A stretch of DNA of 64,000 nucleotides from Neptunomonas concharum (GCF_008630635.1 NZ_CP043869.1:310001-374000); one strand, 5' to 3'; counted from the first letter of the stretch, positions 27,218 to 37,696 are shown. Notes: a model not told the origin generated them from the letters alone. A program made the numbers and translations.

Positions 27218-28102
27218 CTAGCTTTCAGGTTTTGTTCTTTGCCTCATCGTTAAAACAGAGTTCAGTGCGATGGCCGATAGAATAATGGCACCGCCTAAGA
27301 AAGTGCGCTCTGGGATCTGTTCATTGACAGCGAACCATACCCAAATTGGGCCTAAGATCGTTTCTATCAGTAGAAATAAACTGACTTCCGCTGAGGGTAA
27401 ATAGCGGGGTGCTCTCATCAGTAACCAAGTCGCTACAGGGATTTGGAAAATACCCATAATGCCCAGCCAGATATAGCTTTGTGGCGGTAGTGATAACGGG
27501 TTAGCTTGGCTGCTAGAAAGCAAGCCTGCGACAGCCCCAGATAGGGCAATGACGGGCAAAATAGAGAAATTATGAGCACGGCGTAGCAAAGTGAGTACCG
27601 CACCGGTAGAGATAGCGAGGATCAGGGCAGCCAGATCACCTTTCCAATGCAATGAGTCTAATGATCCAGCAAAGATGTAAATCACGCCGCAAAAGGTGAT
27701 AAGCATTGTGATCAGCGTGCTCGTTTTTAGCTTCTCTTTTAAAAACAGGCTAGAAAAAAGCGCCGAAAATAATGGGGAGCTGGCAAGAATTATAACCGTA
27801 TTCGCTGTGCTTGTATGGCTGATAGAGTAGACAAACAGTAAAGTGTTGATGCCATAAAGGAGAGCAACCGCAAGTGCCAGCTGCCAGCTACGCGCGTTTG
27901 GTGGTAGTACGGTTTGTTTTCGTGCCAGTAAGCTCAGAGTAGTGAAGGTGGCGCACATTAACCAGCCCCGCCAAAAAGCAATATCCCACGCACTAGCACC
28001 TGCCAAGCGAATAAGCATGGCATCAAAGCTGAGTATAAACACACCGCAGGCGGCAATAAAAATCCCTTTTTGATGTTCAGAATATGTCAAACTACAGACC
28101 AT
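27218..28102 (-). CDS. EamA/DMT family transporter
   Basis: A 294-residue inner-membrane protein with about ten hydrophobic helices arranged as two EamA repeats. The first begins GIFIAACGVFILSFDAMLIRLAGASAWDIAFWRGWLM, the second WKGDLAALILAISTGAVLTLLRR. Between them is the typical NTLLFVYSISHTSTANTVIILASSPLFSALFSSLFLKEK block, and the second repeat ends LIETILGPIWVWFAVNE. The drug/metabolite transporter superfamily exports amino acids and other metabolites; the substrate here cannot be told. It is transcribed convergently with the beta-helix gene and divergently from the corA-like gene. Confidence 0.88.
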   Translation of the reverse strand: MVCSLTYSEHQKGIFIAACGVFILSFDAMLIRLAGASAWDIAFWRGWLMCATFTTLSLLARKQTVLPPNARSWQLALAVALLYGINTLLFVYSISHTSTANTVIILASSPLFSALFSSLFLKEKLKTSTLITMLITFCGVIYIFAGSLDSLHWKGDLAALILAISTGAVLTLLRRAHNFSILPVIALSGAVAGLLSSSQANPLSLPPQSYIWLGIMGIFQIPVATWLLMRAPRYLPSAEVSLFLLIETILGPIWVWFAVNEQIPERTFLGGAIILSAIALNSVLTMRQRTKPES

Positions 28103-28185
28103 GATGATGAAGTATAAGGTGTGAGGGTATATGACAACGGTGTTTGGAGCTAGTCATCAGCTTATGGCCTTGAGGGAGAGATGTA

Positions 28186-29151
28186 GTGATTACGATTAGG
28201 TATGTTAATAAGCCTGAAAAACAATGTACACAGGTGAGTGAGCTGCTGGATCTGTTACCTGAGGTGACAGAGCCCGTTTGGGTGGATCTCTACTCCAATG
28301 ATGATCAGTTAATAAAAACACTGTTGACTGCATTGCATTGCCATGAGTTGGCGATAGGGGATACTTTGCGCCATCGACATCCGCCTAAGATAGAGTATTT
28401 TGATGATCAGATTTTTATCCTTTACCGAGGTATTCATCAGGTGGAGGATACGCTCTCTTTTGAGCACCAGCAGATTGCTTTTTTTATATCGGAAAACCTG
28501 TTGATCAGTGTTCATCGGCGAGAGGTACAGGGGATCAATAAAGTTTTACAGGGCAATATCCAGTCGTTAATTAATATCCCTTTGGATTTGGCTTGTAAAA
28601 TCATGCACTTATCGGCAGGCATTTATTTGGAGTCGATATTAGAATTTGATGAAACGCTAGCGACTCTTGAGGATGTACTGCTGAATGCTGGTAATGATCA
28701 AACTTTACGTGAGCTCACCAGTTATCAATCCCGGCTATTGAAGCTAATAAGAACCTTTAATTACCACCTTTCTATTTCTCACTGCTTAGTCACAGAGGAG
28801 GAGGGGGGATTGCCGGTCAGTTGTTCACAAGAGAGCCAGCACCGCATTAACGATTTGAATGATCGATTTGAACGCCTCTATAGTCTCTCGCGGATGCACT
28901 ACGATATTTGTGGTGATCTAATCAATGGCTATCTGTCGATTACCTCTCATCAGCTAAATAACACGATGCGTGTATTAACAGTCATCACGGCGATTTTTGT
29001 ACCTTTGAGCTTTCTGGCTGGCTTGTATGGAATGAATTTCGAGCATATACCGGAGCTGCATTACCGTTATGGATACTTTGTACTGCTCGGGGTGATGTTG
29101 CTACTGGCGGCTGGTTTGGTTTGGTTGTTTAAGAAAAAACGCTGGTTTTAA
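28186..29151 (+). CDS. CorA/ZntB-type divalent cation transporter
   Basis: A 321-residue protein of the CorA superfamily: a long cytoplasmic alpha/beta and helical N-terminal part, then two C-terminal membrane helices (about residues 262-282 and 295-315) with the GMN motif in YGMNFEHIP between them. The family forms pentameric channels or carriers for Mg2+, Co2+, Ni2+ or Zn2+. The sequence FIPLSFLAGLYGMNF-like end could fit either CorA or ZntB, so the metal is left open. The start is GTG at 28186, with GGGAG 7 nt upstream. A bidirectional terminator separates it from glcB. Confidence 0.88.
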   Translation: MITIRYVNKPEKQCTQVSELLDLLPEVTEPVWVDLYSNDDQLIKTLLTALHCHELAIGDTLRHRHPPKIEYFDDQIFILYRGIHQVEDTLSFEHQQIAFFISENLLISVHRREVQGINKVLQGNIQSLINIPLDLACKIMHLSAGIYLESILEFDETLATLEDVLLNAGNDQTLRELTSYQSRLLKLIRTFNYHLSISHCLVTEEEGGLPVSCSQESQHRINDLNDRFERLYSLSRMHYDICGDLINGYLSITSHQLNNTMRVLTVITAIFVPLSFLAGLYGMNFEHIPELHYRYGYFVLLGVMLLLAAGLVWLFKKKRWF

Positions 29152-29162
29152 GTGACGGGTAT

Positions 29163-29189
29163 AAAAAAGCCACCGGTCGGTGGCTTTTT
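29163..29189. terminator. Bidirectional terminator between the corA-like gene and glcB
   Basis: GCCACC and GGTGGC around a GGTC loop are flanked by six As on the left and five Ts on the right, serving both converging genes. Confidence 0.92.
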
Positions 29190-29204
29190 GTGTAAGACTA
29201 GATT

Positions 29205-31382
29205 TTAAATACCAAACTTGGCTTTAGCCTCGATACGACGACGGTGCAGCACGGGCTCGGTATAACCGGCAGGCTGTGCACAACCTTCAAAGATCAATTC
29301 GCACGCTGCTGCAAAGGCAACGCTGCCGTCAAAATCAGTCGCCATTGGGCGATAGGTTGGATCACCTGCATTCTGACCGTCGACCACTGCTGCCATGCGC
29401 TTGAGGGTTTCCATTACCTGCTCTTTGGTACAGATGCCATGGTGCAGCCAGTTAGTGATGTGTTGGCTGGAGATTCGAAGTGTTGCGCGGTCTTCCATCA
29501 AGCCAACATTGTTAATGTCGGGTACTTTTGAGCAACCTACACCACCGTCTACCCAACGCACCACATAGCCTAATAGGCCTTGAGCATTGTTATCCAATTC
29601 TTGCTGAACCTCTTCAGCTGACCAGCTTGGATTGGCTTCAACCGGGATCGTAAGGATATCATCCAAGCTTGCGCGCGGACGACTGCGCAACTCAGTCTGA
29701 CGGGCAAACACATCGACTTTATGGTAGTGCAAAGCATGGAGTGTTGCCGCTGTTGGTGACGGAACCCATGCGGTATTAGCCCCCGACATTGGGTGTGCAA
29801 TTTTAGCTTCCAGCATGTTAGCCATCTGGTCAGGGATTGCCCACATGCCTTTACCAATTTGCGCGCGACCGCTTAAACCGCACATCAAGCCAGTATCAAC
29901 GTTCCAGTCTTCATAAGCGCTGATCCATTTCGCGGCTTTCATGTCCCCTTTACGAACCATTGGACCAGCTTCCATAGAGGTATGGATTTCGTCGCCGGTA
30001 CGGTCAAGGAAGCCTGTATTGATAAAGACCACACGTTCTTTAGCGGCGCGGATGCACTCTTTCAGGTTAACGGTAGTACGACGTTCTTCATCCATAATAC
30101 CCATTTTCAGGGTATAACGATCGAGACCAAGTGCGTCTTCGACGCGCCCGAACAGTTCGTTAGAGAAGGCAACCTCTTCAGGGCCATGCATTTTCGGTTT
30201 TACGATATACATGGAGCCGGTAACCGTATTGCGGAACTTACCTAAGCCCTTCATATCGTGTAACGACACCAGTGTGGTCATCATGGCGTCCATAATGCCT
30301 TCTGGTACTTCATTACCCTCTTTGTCGATGATGGCGCTGTTGGTCATTAAATGACCTACGTTACGCACGAACATTAGGCTGCGGCCTTTCAGTGTTATCG
30401 TGCTGCCGTCCAGAGCGGTGTATTCACGATCAGGATTCATAACACGGGTAAAGGTTTTACCGCCTTTGCTCACATCCTCAGACAGGTCTCCTTTCATGAG
30501 GCCCAACCAATTACGGTATACAACGATTTTGTCGTCAGCATCCACAGCAGCAACGGAGTCTTCACAGTCCATAATCGTGGTTAGCGCAGACTCCATGACG
30601 ATATCTTTTACACCAGCAGCGTCATCTTTACCGATTTGGCTGTTACGGTCGATCTGGATCTCAAAATGCAGGCCGTTATTTTTCAGAAGAATGCTGTCAG
30701 GGTCGCCTGCTTCGCCGATAAAGCCTACGAGTTTTTCTGGTTGTGCCAGAGCCGACTCGCTGCCATCACGTAAGGAGATAACCAGTTGTCCATTCTGGAT
30801 ACTATAGCCAGCAGAGTCTTTGTGAGAGCCTGCGGATAATGGTGCCGCTTCGTCTAAAAAGCTGCGTGCAAAAGCAATGGTTTTTGCGCCGCGAACCGGG
30901 TTATAGCTGCTGCCAGCTTCTGCGCCGCCTTCTGACGAGATGGCGTCGGTGCCGTAGAGCGCATCGTATAGGCTACCCCAGCGTGCATTTGCAGCGTTCA
31001 GGGCAAAGCGAGCGTTCATCACAGGTACCACTAACTGTGGGCCTGCCATCGTCGCCATTTCAGGGTCGACATTGTTGGTTTCTGCTGTGAAGTCTTCACC
31101 TTCTGGCAGCAGATAGCCAATCTCCTGTAGAAACGCTTTGTATGCTTGCGCGTCGAACCCTTGGCCTTTTCGGCTCAAGTGCCACTGATCGATCTGTTTT
31201 TGCAGATCATCGCGCTTAGCTAATAATTCGCGATTTCGTGGCGCTAGGTCGTGGATAATAGAATCCAGCGCTGCCCAGAACTGTTCGTTGCTGATTCCTG
31301 TACCAGGAATTGCGTCGTTGTTAACGAAATCATATAGACCTTGTGCAACGCTCAGGCCGCCGGTCTGTACCCTTTGACTCAT
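29205..31382 (-). CDS. glcB: Malate synthase G
   Basis: Malate synthase condenses glyoxylate and acetyl-CoA to malate in the glyoxylate bypass and glycolate use. At 725 residues this is the long monomeric G isoform. Landmarks are an N-terminal [22 protein letters not shown]-like segment, [40 protein letters not shown], the acetyl-CoA/Mg2+ region [38 protein letters not shown] and [17 protein letters not shown]. No glycolate oxidase or isocitrate lyase gene is adjacent. It stands as a single gene between a terminator and a thioesterase terminator. Confidence 0.98.
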   Translation of the reverse strand: MSQRVQTGGLSVAQGLYDFVNNDAIPGTGISNEQFWAALDSIIHDLAPRNRELLAKRDDLQKQIDQWHLSRKGQGFDAQAYKAFLQEIGYLLPEGEDFTAETNNVDPEMATMAGPQLVVPVMNARFALNAANARWGSLYDALYGTDAISSEGGAEAGSSYNPVRGAKTIAFARSFLDEAAPLSAGSHKDSAGYSIQNGQLVISLRDGSESALAQPEKLVGFIGEAGDPDSILLKNNGLHFEIQIDRNSQIGKDDAAGVKDIVMESALTTIMDCEDSVAAVDADDKIVVYRNWLGLMKGDLSEDVSKGGKTFTRVMNPDREYTALDGSTITLKGRSLMFVRNVGHLMTNSAIIDKEGNEVPEGIMDAMMTTLVSLHDMKGLGKFRNTVTGSMYIVKPKMHGPEEVAFSNELFGRVEDALGLDRYTLKMGIMDEERRTTVNLKECIRAAKERVVFINTGFLDRTGDEIHTSMEAGPMVRKGDMKAAKWISAYEDWNVDTGLMCGLSGRAQIGKGMWAIPDQMANMLEAKIAHPMSGANTAWVPSPTAATLHALHYHKVDVFARQTELRSRPRASLDDILTIPVEANPSWSAEEVQQELDNNAQGLLGYVVRWVDGGVGCSKVPDINNVGLMEDRATLRISSQHITNWLHHGICTKEQVMETLKRMAAVVDGQNAGDPTYRPMATDFDGSVAFAAACELIFEGCAQPAGYTEPVLHRRRIEAKAKFGI

Positions 31383-31493
31383 AGTAGTAATGCCTCATTG
31401 TATATTGTCCAGCCTGGAGCGAGGCAACCATGGCCGGTCGTTATGGTTAGTCACATCCCAGACAACAGGGATTGTGCAATGCAAAAATACATC

Positions 31494-31525
31494 AAAAAAG
31501 ACGTGTTTGTCGCCCCTGTCACGCC
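31494..31525 (-). terminator. Candidate terminator after the thioesterase gene
   Basis: On the minus strand GGCGTG and CACGTC pair, with one wobble, around a 14-nt loop and are followed by TTTTTT, about 30 nt past the thioesterase stop and before glcB. Confidence 0.65.
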
Positions 31526-31553
31526 TAAAGTATGAGAGCTTCGGGCATAAAGA

Positions 31554-31967
31554 TCAGGGGATGATTTTAGTGCGAATTGCATCAGGAAGCGGGACAGACT
31601 TTCCGCTGTGATGATCCATCCAGACGACCTTGGCGTAACCTTCACTGACGGGGCTTTCTGGGTTGGATGCACTAAAAATTTCATATAGCGTCATAAAGCT
31701 GGAGCGGCCAGGATCTTTAACGTAGCAGTTGATTTTGAGCGTGTCAGGATAGACGACAGGTTGGAAAAAGGTACAGCCGACATTAATCACAACAGGGTCG
31801 GTGCCGCCCCCGTCCATGGATGCGCCCATCTCAGCCAGTAATTGTACCCTGGCCTCTTCGAGGTATCGCATGTACATGGCGTTATTCACATGTCCGTAAG
31901 CGTCCATATCTCCCCAGCGGACAGCGATATCACAACTGTAGATTAGTTTTCCCTTGTCGGTACTCAT
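31554..31967 (-). CDS. Hotdog-fold acyl-CoA thioesterase
   Basis: A 137-residue single hotdog domain of the 4-hydroxybenzoyl-CoA thioesterase/YbgC type. The active-site block RWGDMDAYGHVNNAMYMRYLEEARVQ (near residues 17-42) carries the catalytic Asp in WGDMD and the GHVNN turn. It should hydrolyse an acyl-CoA; the chain length is not predictable. The ATG at 31967 gives MSTDKGKL and has GAGA about 7 nt upstream. An earlier in-frame ATG at 31985 has no ribosome-binding site and sits in the loop of a long dyad. The upstream neighbour on the same strand is the MscK-like channel gene. Confidence 0.85.
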   Translation of the reverse strand: MSTDKGKLIYSCDIAVRWGDMDAYGHVNNAMYMRYLEEARVQLLAEMGASMDGGGTDPVVINVGCTFFQPVVYPDTLKINCYVKDPGRSSFMTLYEIFSASNPESPVSEGYAKVVWMDHHSGKSVPLPDAIRTKIIP

Positions 31968-31972
31968 TGGCG

Positions 31973-32003
31973 TGTCTCTGATCATTTAGTGTGATCAGAG
32001 ACA
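31973..32003. repeat. 12-bp perfect inverted repeat just upstream of the thioesterase start
   Basis: TGTCTCTGATCA (31973-31984) and TGATCAGAGACA (31992-32003) flank a 7-nt TTTAGTG loop, 39 nt past the MscK-like stop and 5 nt from the thioesterase ATG. The GAGA of the likely ribosome-binding site is part of the stem. It may be an operator, an intergenic mRNA hairpin or a non-canonical terminator; no U-tract follows on either strand. Confidence 0.6.
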
Positions 32004-32041
32004 ATAAGTGAGCGGCTGCCGTTTGTGAATAACATTTTCGT

Positions 32042-35000
32042 TCAGGGTTTATTGCCTCGGTGAAGATGTATGTCCAGTTGCGGGAAGGCAATCTCTATAT
32101 TATGGGCTTTAAACGCTGCATCAATGGCTTGATTGATTTCATGAGTGGTCGTCAGACGATCTGACATGCTACTCACAAATAAGCGCAGTTCCATATCCAA
32201 CGTGCTGGCACCAAAAGCTAAAAAGTACGCATTAGGTTCGGGGTCCTTGAGAACTTTGGGATGCTGATGAGCAACGTCTAGCAGAAGCTCTTGCGCCAGA
32301 TGGGTATCGGATCCGTAAGCAACCCCCACAGGAATGACAAGGCGGGTGATAGGGTCGGTCAAAGACCAGTTAATCAATTGGTCGGTGACGAAGTTTTTAT
32401 TGGGGATGATCACCTCTTTTCTATCCCAATCGACAATAGTCGTGGCTCGAATTTGTATCCGTGTCACGGTGCCCGAAAAATTACCGATCGTCACGGTATC
32501 GCCAATACGGATCGGTTTTTCAAATAACAGAATCAAACCGGAGACAAAGTTAGCGACGATCTCTTGCAAGCCAAAACCTAAACCGACACCCAAGGCGGCC
32601 ACTAGCCATTGTAGTTTGGCCCACTCCAGACCCAACTGGGAAGCTCCGGCCATAATACTGACAACCAACAGAATATATTTGGTTATGCTGGTAATGGCGT
32701 AGGAGGTGCCTGGGGATAAGTCTATGTGCCTGAGTACGAGTAGTTCCAGCAGGCCAGGGAGGTTATAAGCTGCAAGGATACAAAGCACAATAATACTGAT
32801 ACTAAAAAGAATGTTCTTAAGGGTGATCGACTCCGAAATAATGCCTGTTGAGGTCGTGATATCATTGCTCCAGAGTACGATTTTATCCAGCACATCCAGT
32901 GTGGGCAGAGCATTTTTCAATAATAGCCACACCAATGAAAAGAACACGAGCACCGTAGCTGCCTTGAGCAGTACCCTAGCTTGGTCAGAGATGGTTTGCA
33001 GGTTGATATAGTTCTCTTCTAAAGGCGGAACATCCTCATTCTTTTCCCTTGCTTCAAGGATTTCTGTGCGGCGTGCTTTTGCACGGTCGAATGCAAGGCA
33101 GCGTTCTTCGATCAGCAGCCAGCGGTTACCTAGCTTGAAGAAAATGAAGGTCGCATAGAAAATGCTGGTAAGTACCAGCAGAATCAGCATGATTACGCTG
33201 CCGGTGAACACGTAGCCCAAAAAAGCCGCCAGAATAATCAGTAAGTGGACACCGACTAAACCCGCTAACCAAAGTTGGGCACGTTGCCACCAATGAGTGC
33301 TGTGAGTCACCTGATTAATCTGCGGGGCAACTTTCCAAAGGGCGGTCCAGAACAGTGTAATCAGTATCGCCAACATCAAAAATGCCAAGCGACCAATACC
33401 TGAACGAAGTGTTATAGAGTCCGATTCATCAATTAATAGAATCAGTGTGACCAATGGGGTCGCGATCCAAAAGAGAGGGTGTAGCAGTTTGATCAGTGTG
33501 CTGCAGAGCTTTTCGGGTGCCGAAAAGTGGTGTTGCATCAGCCCGTGTTCGGAGTTGAGCCATAATAGTAATGTTGCATAGGCCCAGCTAAATACGGCTA
33601 GCATCTGACTGATAAGGGGGATTGCTTCGTGGCTCCATGCCAGCGTGTTGAACACCTCTTGCGATAGAAACAGGATACTGGCTGGAATCGGTAGTGTAAT
33701 AAGTAATGGAAGCAAAACTAAATTGAAGGTGTGACTAAATCGGTCATGTATGACGTTGCCAATCTGCTCTTTCCAACGAAGTGCATTACGTCGATAGTGC
33801 TTTCTTGCAAAGGCTGCCAAAAGGCTAAGTAGCACCAATACAACTGCTTCAGGAAGCCAATTTTCGGGTGCTTTCCAAAGCGTATGCGTTTGGTTGGGCA
33901 GTATCAGATTCTGTAAAGCAGGTAGTCCTTGGTGGATCTCTGTTAACCAGTTGGTTGAAACAGGTAAAATGCTTGGAATCCAAAGCAGGTGTTTGGATAT
34001 CAAATCCTTACCGAGTTTAATCTGCTTGTTAATCTGTTCCTGAATCGATAGCAGCTGTGACAGCTCATTAATGGTTTGATTACTTGCCTCGCGAATACGA
34101 TTTGAGAGTGTACGTCTATCATTCAGTAATTGCTCCAGCTTACTGGCTTCCTCTTCTGTCAAAAAAGGAAGCGATTTTTCAGGTTGCTCTGCTGTAAATT
34201 GCTGCTGCGCGATCTCCAAATTAATCAATCGTAATTGATTAATTTGTCCGCGCGTCTCTTCTGTGTTGATGGGTTTCGTGAGTCGTCGGGTAAATTTGCG
34301 TAACTCGACACCAAGCGGTTTAGTACTCAGTTCAAGCTGTTGCTGTACGGCGATGTAGCTCTCTCTCACAAGGTTGAGCTTTGCTTCAAGAAATCGTCGT
34401 TGTTTAAGCGCTTTTTCACCATCGGCAAGCACATCCCTTAGTTGCTTGCTGAGCGCTTGGTTTTCAGAGAGTTGTGCCGCAATTAGCGGATTCATGGATG
34501 TTTTAGCATCATCGGCGCTGAGGCTTTGTAGGGTTTCTTCAGCATCGACGCGACGCTTTGACTGAATAAGGTCCTGCAGCTGGATAATGAGCAGGCTCTC
34601 TTGGTCTAGCTTTCGGTTGGTAATCTCTAAGTTGAGGCGGTTATGCTCATTCTGGCCAGGTAAACTCAGTATCTCTAACTCAAGCGCCTGAATTTTCGCA
34701 GCGCGCAATGCAAAAAGTGCATCTGATAATTCGACATTCTCCTGACCGTTAGGGAGCGCTTTCTGTTTTAGTTGAACGAGTGTCTCTCGAAGGGAGATAA
34801 GTTTCTGATCACTCTGTTCTATCTCCTTACGTAATCGGTCTCTTGATTGCTCAAGTTCAAGAGAGCGAGCTTTTGCTAGGGCGAGTTTTTGCTCAAGTTC
34901 CGCTAGACTGAATTTTTGGAGTGCGAATGAGTTAGGCGGTGATGCCTCTTCTTTTAGCAACCCTTCTAACTTTTTAGTTTCTTCAGGTTGCCTCTCCAGC

Positions 35001-35227
35001 AGGTTTCTGAGCTGCACAGCTCTTTCTTCGTGTTGCACTGCCTCTTGGTAGGCGCTCAGAATTTGTTGATATAGCTCTTTTTGGGCAACAGATAGAGGGT
35101 TGCTTTCATCGACATTGATCTGTTCAAGTCGTTGCTTGTATTGTGTTACGGCATCTTGGTTGGCGGCAAACGTCAGGCCACTAATGCAAAAGAAGAGTGA
35201 AATGAGGATGAAGCGAATACTAGTCAT
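32042..35227 (-). CDS. MscK/KefA-like mechanosensitive channel
   Basis: A 1061-residue inner-membrane protein of the large MscS subfamily. It has a signal peptide (ending TFAANQ near residue 23) and a long periplasmic coiled-coil region of about 430 residues rich in Leu/Glu/Gln (MscS porin-like). About ten hydrophobic helices follow (about 455-870), then the pore helix and MscS core: LGVGLGFGLQEIVANFVSGLILLFEKPIRIGDTV (about 890-923), then IRATTIVDWDRKEVIIPNKNFVTDQLINWS. Such channels open under membrane tension to release solutes on hypo-osmotic shock. The pair with the downstream thioesterase gene on the same strand may be incidental. Confidence 0.93.
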   Translation of the reverse strand: MTSIRFILISLFFCISGLTFAANQDAVTQYKQRLEQINVDESNPLSVAQKELYQQILSAYQEAVQHEERAVQLRNLLERQPEETKKLEGLLKEEASPPNSFALQKFSLAELEQKLALAKARSLELEQSRDRLRKEIEQSDQKLISLRETLVQLKQKALPNGQENVELSDALFALRAAKIQALELEILSLPGQNEHNRLNLEITNRKLDQESLLIIQLQDLIQSKRRVDAEETLQSLSADDAKTSMNPLIAAQLSENQALSKQLRDVLADGEKALKQRRFLEAKLNLVRESYIAVQQQLELSTKPLGVELRKFTRRLTKPINTEETRGQINQLRLINLEIAQQQFTAEQPEKSLPFLTEEEASKLEQLLNDRRTLSNRIREASNQTINELSQLLSIQEQINKQIKLGKDLISKHLLWIPSILPVSTNWLTEIHQGLPALQNLILPNQTHTLWKAPENWLPEAVVLVLLSLLAAFARKHYRRNALRWKEQIGNVIHDRFSHTFNLVLLPLLITLPIPASILFLSQEVFNTLAWSHEAIPLISQMLAVFSWAYATLLLWLNSEHGLMQHHFSAPEKLCSTLIKLLHPLFWIATPLVTLILLIDESDSITLRSGIGRLAFLMLAILITLFWTALWKVAPQINQVTHSTHWWQRAQLWLAGLVGVHLLIILAAFLGYVFTGSVIMLILLVLTSIFYATFIFFKLGNRWLLIEERCLAFDRAKARRTEILEAREKNEDVPPLEENYINLQTISDQARVLLKAATVLVFFSLVWLLLKNALPTLDVLDKIVLWSNDITTSTGIISESITLKNILFSISIIVLCILAAYNLPGLLELLVLRHIDLSPGTSYAITSITKYILLVVSIMAGASQLGLEWAKLQWLVAALGVGLGFGLQEIVANFVSGLILLFEKPIRIGDTVTIGNFSGTVTRIQIRATTIVDWDRKEVIIPNKNFVTDQLINWSLTDPITRLVIPVGVAYGSDTHLAQELLLDVAHQHPKVLKDPEPNAYFLAFGASTLDMELRLFVSSMSDRLTTTHEINQAIDAAFKAHNIEIAFPQLDIHLHRGNKP

Positions 35228-35329
35228 GGTTGCCCTGAAAAAATGGTAACGTATTGATGGTGTGTGCTAATTGATAGTATCTCTGACTATAAGAATTAAA
35301 AATAGTGCGGCTTTCACAGGAGGATCTTA

Positions 35330-36346
35330 ATGGCCCTTTTCACAGGGAAAATATTGCGAGATGTGCTTCCTGTTTTTGCGTATGAGCATAGTTTTTCGCC
35401 TTCATCGGATTGGCAGAATTATTTTAAGATCTATGAACTAGATAACATATTATCGAGTTATCATGTTTCTATTGGCTTAGTAGAAAGTGCTGAGCATCAG
35501 CTTGCCGTTTACTCATACCAGCAAGTACAACGACCAGCCGCTGGTACGGTCATTATTGTTCACGGTTATATGGACCATGCTGGGCTGTATACCAAGATTA
35601 TTCGCCAATTGCTTGCCTTGAACTGGAATGTGCTCAGTTATGATCTCCCAGGGCATGGCGTTTCCTCGGGTGATGCCCATGCTATTTTGCATTTTTCTGA
35701 GTACGCGCTGCAATTGCAGCGTGTGCTTAACTTAATACCTCATGCTGATCATGGCCCTATGGTATTGGTGGGGCAAAGTACGGGTGGTGCTATTATTCTT
35801 GAACACCACCGATTATACCCCCAATCAGATGATTCGATTCTACACCGTATCCTGTTAGCGCCCTTGGTCAGGCCTTCTGAATATCGGCTTATTCAGGCCA
35901 AATACCTATTACTTAAGCCCTTCCTCAATCGGGTTAAACGATACTATTCTGATAACTCCCATGATTCTGCATTCTTGAGCTTTATTCGTAATGAGGATCC
36001 ACTTCAGCAGCAAACGGTTTCTGTCGATTGGATTGGTGCGATGCTGGAGTGGGTACCGTTAATTGAGCAATCAGAGGTAAATGAGCATCCGCTAACCGTT
36101 ATTCAAGGAACGGCGGACACGACAGTTGACTGGCAACACAATCTTTCGATCATCAGTAAGATTTATCCCCACAGTGTGGTGCGTTTGATAGATGAAGGAC
36201 GTCATCATTTAGTTAATGAAGCTGACGCATGGTTTATGCAGGTGTGGGAAGCTGTTGAAGTAGTACTTCGTCAAGTGGAAAGCGACTGGAGGCAGCGGGG
36301 AAGGCTGCCCCCAGATAAGATTAGAACAAACGACGGCAGCGAATAG
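35330..36346 (+). CDS. Alpha/beta hydrolase (monoacylglycerol lipase/lysophospholipase-like)
   Basis: A 338-residue alpha/beta-hydrolase. The oxyanion segment VHGYMDHAGLY, SYDLPGHGVSSGD, the nucleophile elbow GQSTGG (Ser about residue 150), Asp in QGTADTTVDW and His in EGRHHLVNE form the expected triad of the Hydrolase_4 family. No signal peptide is seen. The natural ester substrate is unknown. AGGAGG lies about 8 nt upstream of the ATG. The 3' end overlaps the convergent serA gene by 26 nt. Confidence 0.85.
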   Translation: MALFTGKILRDVLPVFAYEHSFSPSSDWQNYFKIYELDNILSSYHVSIGLVESAEHQLAVYSYQQVQRPAAGTVIIVHGYMDHAGLYTKIIRQLLALNWNVLSYDLPGHGVSSGDAHAILHFSEYALQLQRVLNLIPHADHGPMVLVGQSTGGAIILEHHRLYPQSDDSILHRILLAPLVRPSEYRLIQAKYLLLKPFLNRVKRYYSDNSHDSAFLSFIRNEDPLQQQTVSVDWIGAMLEWVPLIEQSEVNEHPLTVIQGTADTTVDWQHNLSIISKIYPHSVVRLIDEGRHHLVNEADAWFMQVWEAVEVVLRQVESDWRQRGRLPPDKIRTNDGSE

Positions 36347-37553
36347 TGCCTTCGATCTGTAGCAGTTTTTCAAGAGCAACGTCCGAGCAATCGGCATCTA
36401 CGTCAATTACTACATAGCCAACTTTGTCATTGGTTTGCAAATACTGACCAGAGATGTTGATGTTGTTCTCAGAGAATACGTTGTTGATGGCTGAAAGCAC
36501 GCCTGGCACATTGCGATGAACGTGCAACAAACGGTGAACGTTTGGATGCTCAGGCAACGCCACTTCAGGGAAGTTAACAGAGGTGATAGAAGAGCCGTTA
36601 TCGCTGTATTTCACCAGCTTTTCTGCTACTTCGTAACCAATGTTCTCCTGCGCTTCCATGGTGGAACCACCAACATGTGGTGTCAGGATTACGTTATCAA
36701 ATTCACGTAGCGGAGAGATGAACTCGTCATCGTTTGAGCGTGGCTCAACAGGGAATACATCAATGGCAGCACCATGGAGTTTTCCTGAACGAAGCGCGTC
36801 ACAAAGATCATCAATAACAACCACGGTACCACGGGCTGCGTTGATGAAAATAGCGCCATCTTTCATCTGCTCAAATTGAGCAGCTGCCATCATATCTTTA
36901 GTGGATGCTGTTTCAGGCACGTGTAGGGAGATGATGTCACATGTACGTAGCAGCTCATTCAAATCTGCGGTTTGTTTCGCATTACCAAGAGTAAGTTTAT
37001 TGACTACATCATGGAAGTACACGTCCATGCCTAGCCCTTCAGCCAGTACGCTGAGCTGCGAGCCGATGCTACCGTAACCTACGATACCTAGTTTCTTGCC
37101 ACGAATCTCATAGGAATTCTTTGCGGACTTCTGCCATTCTCCACGGTGCGCTTTTGCATTCTTCTCGGCAACGCCACGTAACAAAATGATCGCCTCAGCC
37201 AGTACTAATTCAGCTACCGAGCGGGTATTAGAATACGGTGCATTGAAGACAGCCACACCTTGACGAGTCGCTGCTGCTAGATCTACCTGATTAGTGCCGA
37301 TACAGAAACAGCCAACAGCTACTAATTTCTGAGCGGCTTCAAACACTTGCTCAGTTAATTGAGTGCGGGAGCGAATACCGATAAAGTGCACGTCAGCTAT
37401 ACGCTCTAGTAATTCCTCTTCCGGTAGCGAGCCGGTGTGAAATTCAATGTTGGTGTAGCCTTGGGAGTTTAGGGTGTCGATTGCGGACTGATGTACGCCT
37501 TCCAACAACAGAATTTTAATTTTGCTCTTATCCAGAGAGGTAGCTTTACTCAT
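36321..37553 (-). CDS. serA: D-3-phosphoglycerate dehydrogenase
   Basis: SerA oxidises 3-phosphoglycerate to 3-phosphohydroxypyruvate, the first step of serine synthesis, and is usually inhibited by serine. From the ATG at 37553 it is 410 residues, as in E. coli, whose SerA also has the LLLEGVHQ-like start. The NAD-binding loop GIVGYGSIGSQLSVLAEGLGMDVYFHD, catalytic Arg/Glu/His segments (INAARGTVV, DVFPVEP, LTPHVGGST) and a C-terminal ACT domain (VPGVLSAINNVFSENNINISGQYL) are present, so allosteric control is likely retained. A TTG three codons upstream is a possible but less likely start. GAAGAG lies about 9 nt before the ATG. Confidence 0.97.
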   Translation of the reverse strand: MSKATSLDKSKIKILLLEGVHQSAIDTLNSQGYTNIEFHTGSLPEEELLERIADVHFIGIRSRTQLTEQVFEAAQKLVAVGCFCIGTNQVDLAAATRQGVAVFNAPYSNTRSVAELVLAEAIILLRGVAEKNAKAHRGEWQKSAKNSYEIRGKKLGIVGYGSIGSQLSVLAEGLGMDVYFHDVVNKLTLGNAKQTADLNELLRTCDIISLHVPETASTKDMMAAAQFEQMKDGAIFINAARGTVVVIDDLCDALRSGKLHGAAIDVFPVEPRSNDDEFISPLREFDNVILTPHVGGSTMEAQENIGYEVAEKLVKYSDNGSSITSVNFPEVALPEHPNVHRLLHVHRNVPGVLSAINNVFSENNINISGQYLQTNDKVGYVVIDVDADCSDVALEKLLQIEGTIRCRRLF

Positions 37554-37696
37554 CTTCTGCAACTCTTCGATAGTGGTCAGAAAAAAATGCCGAGTACTCG
37601 ACAGCGTGAAAGGGCGCTATCTTACCACAGTGATAAATGAAAGGGATTGCGTCTAAAGAGGGAATTGTTGGAAAAATATTCAATTTATGATGAATA

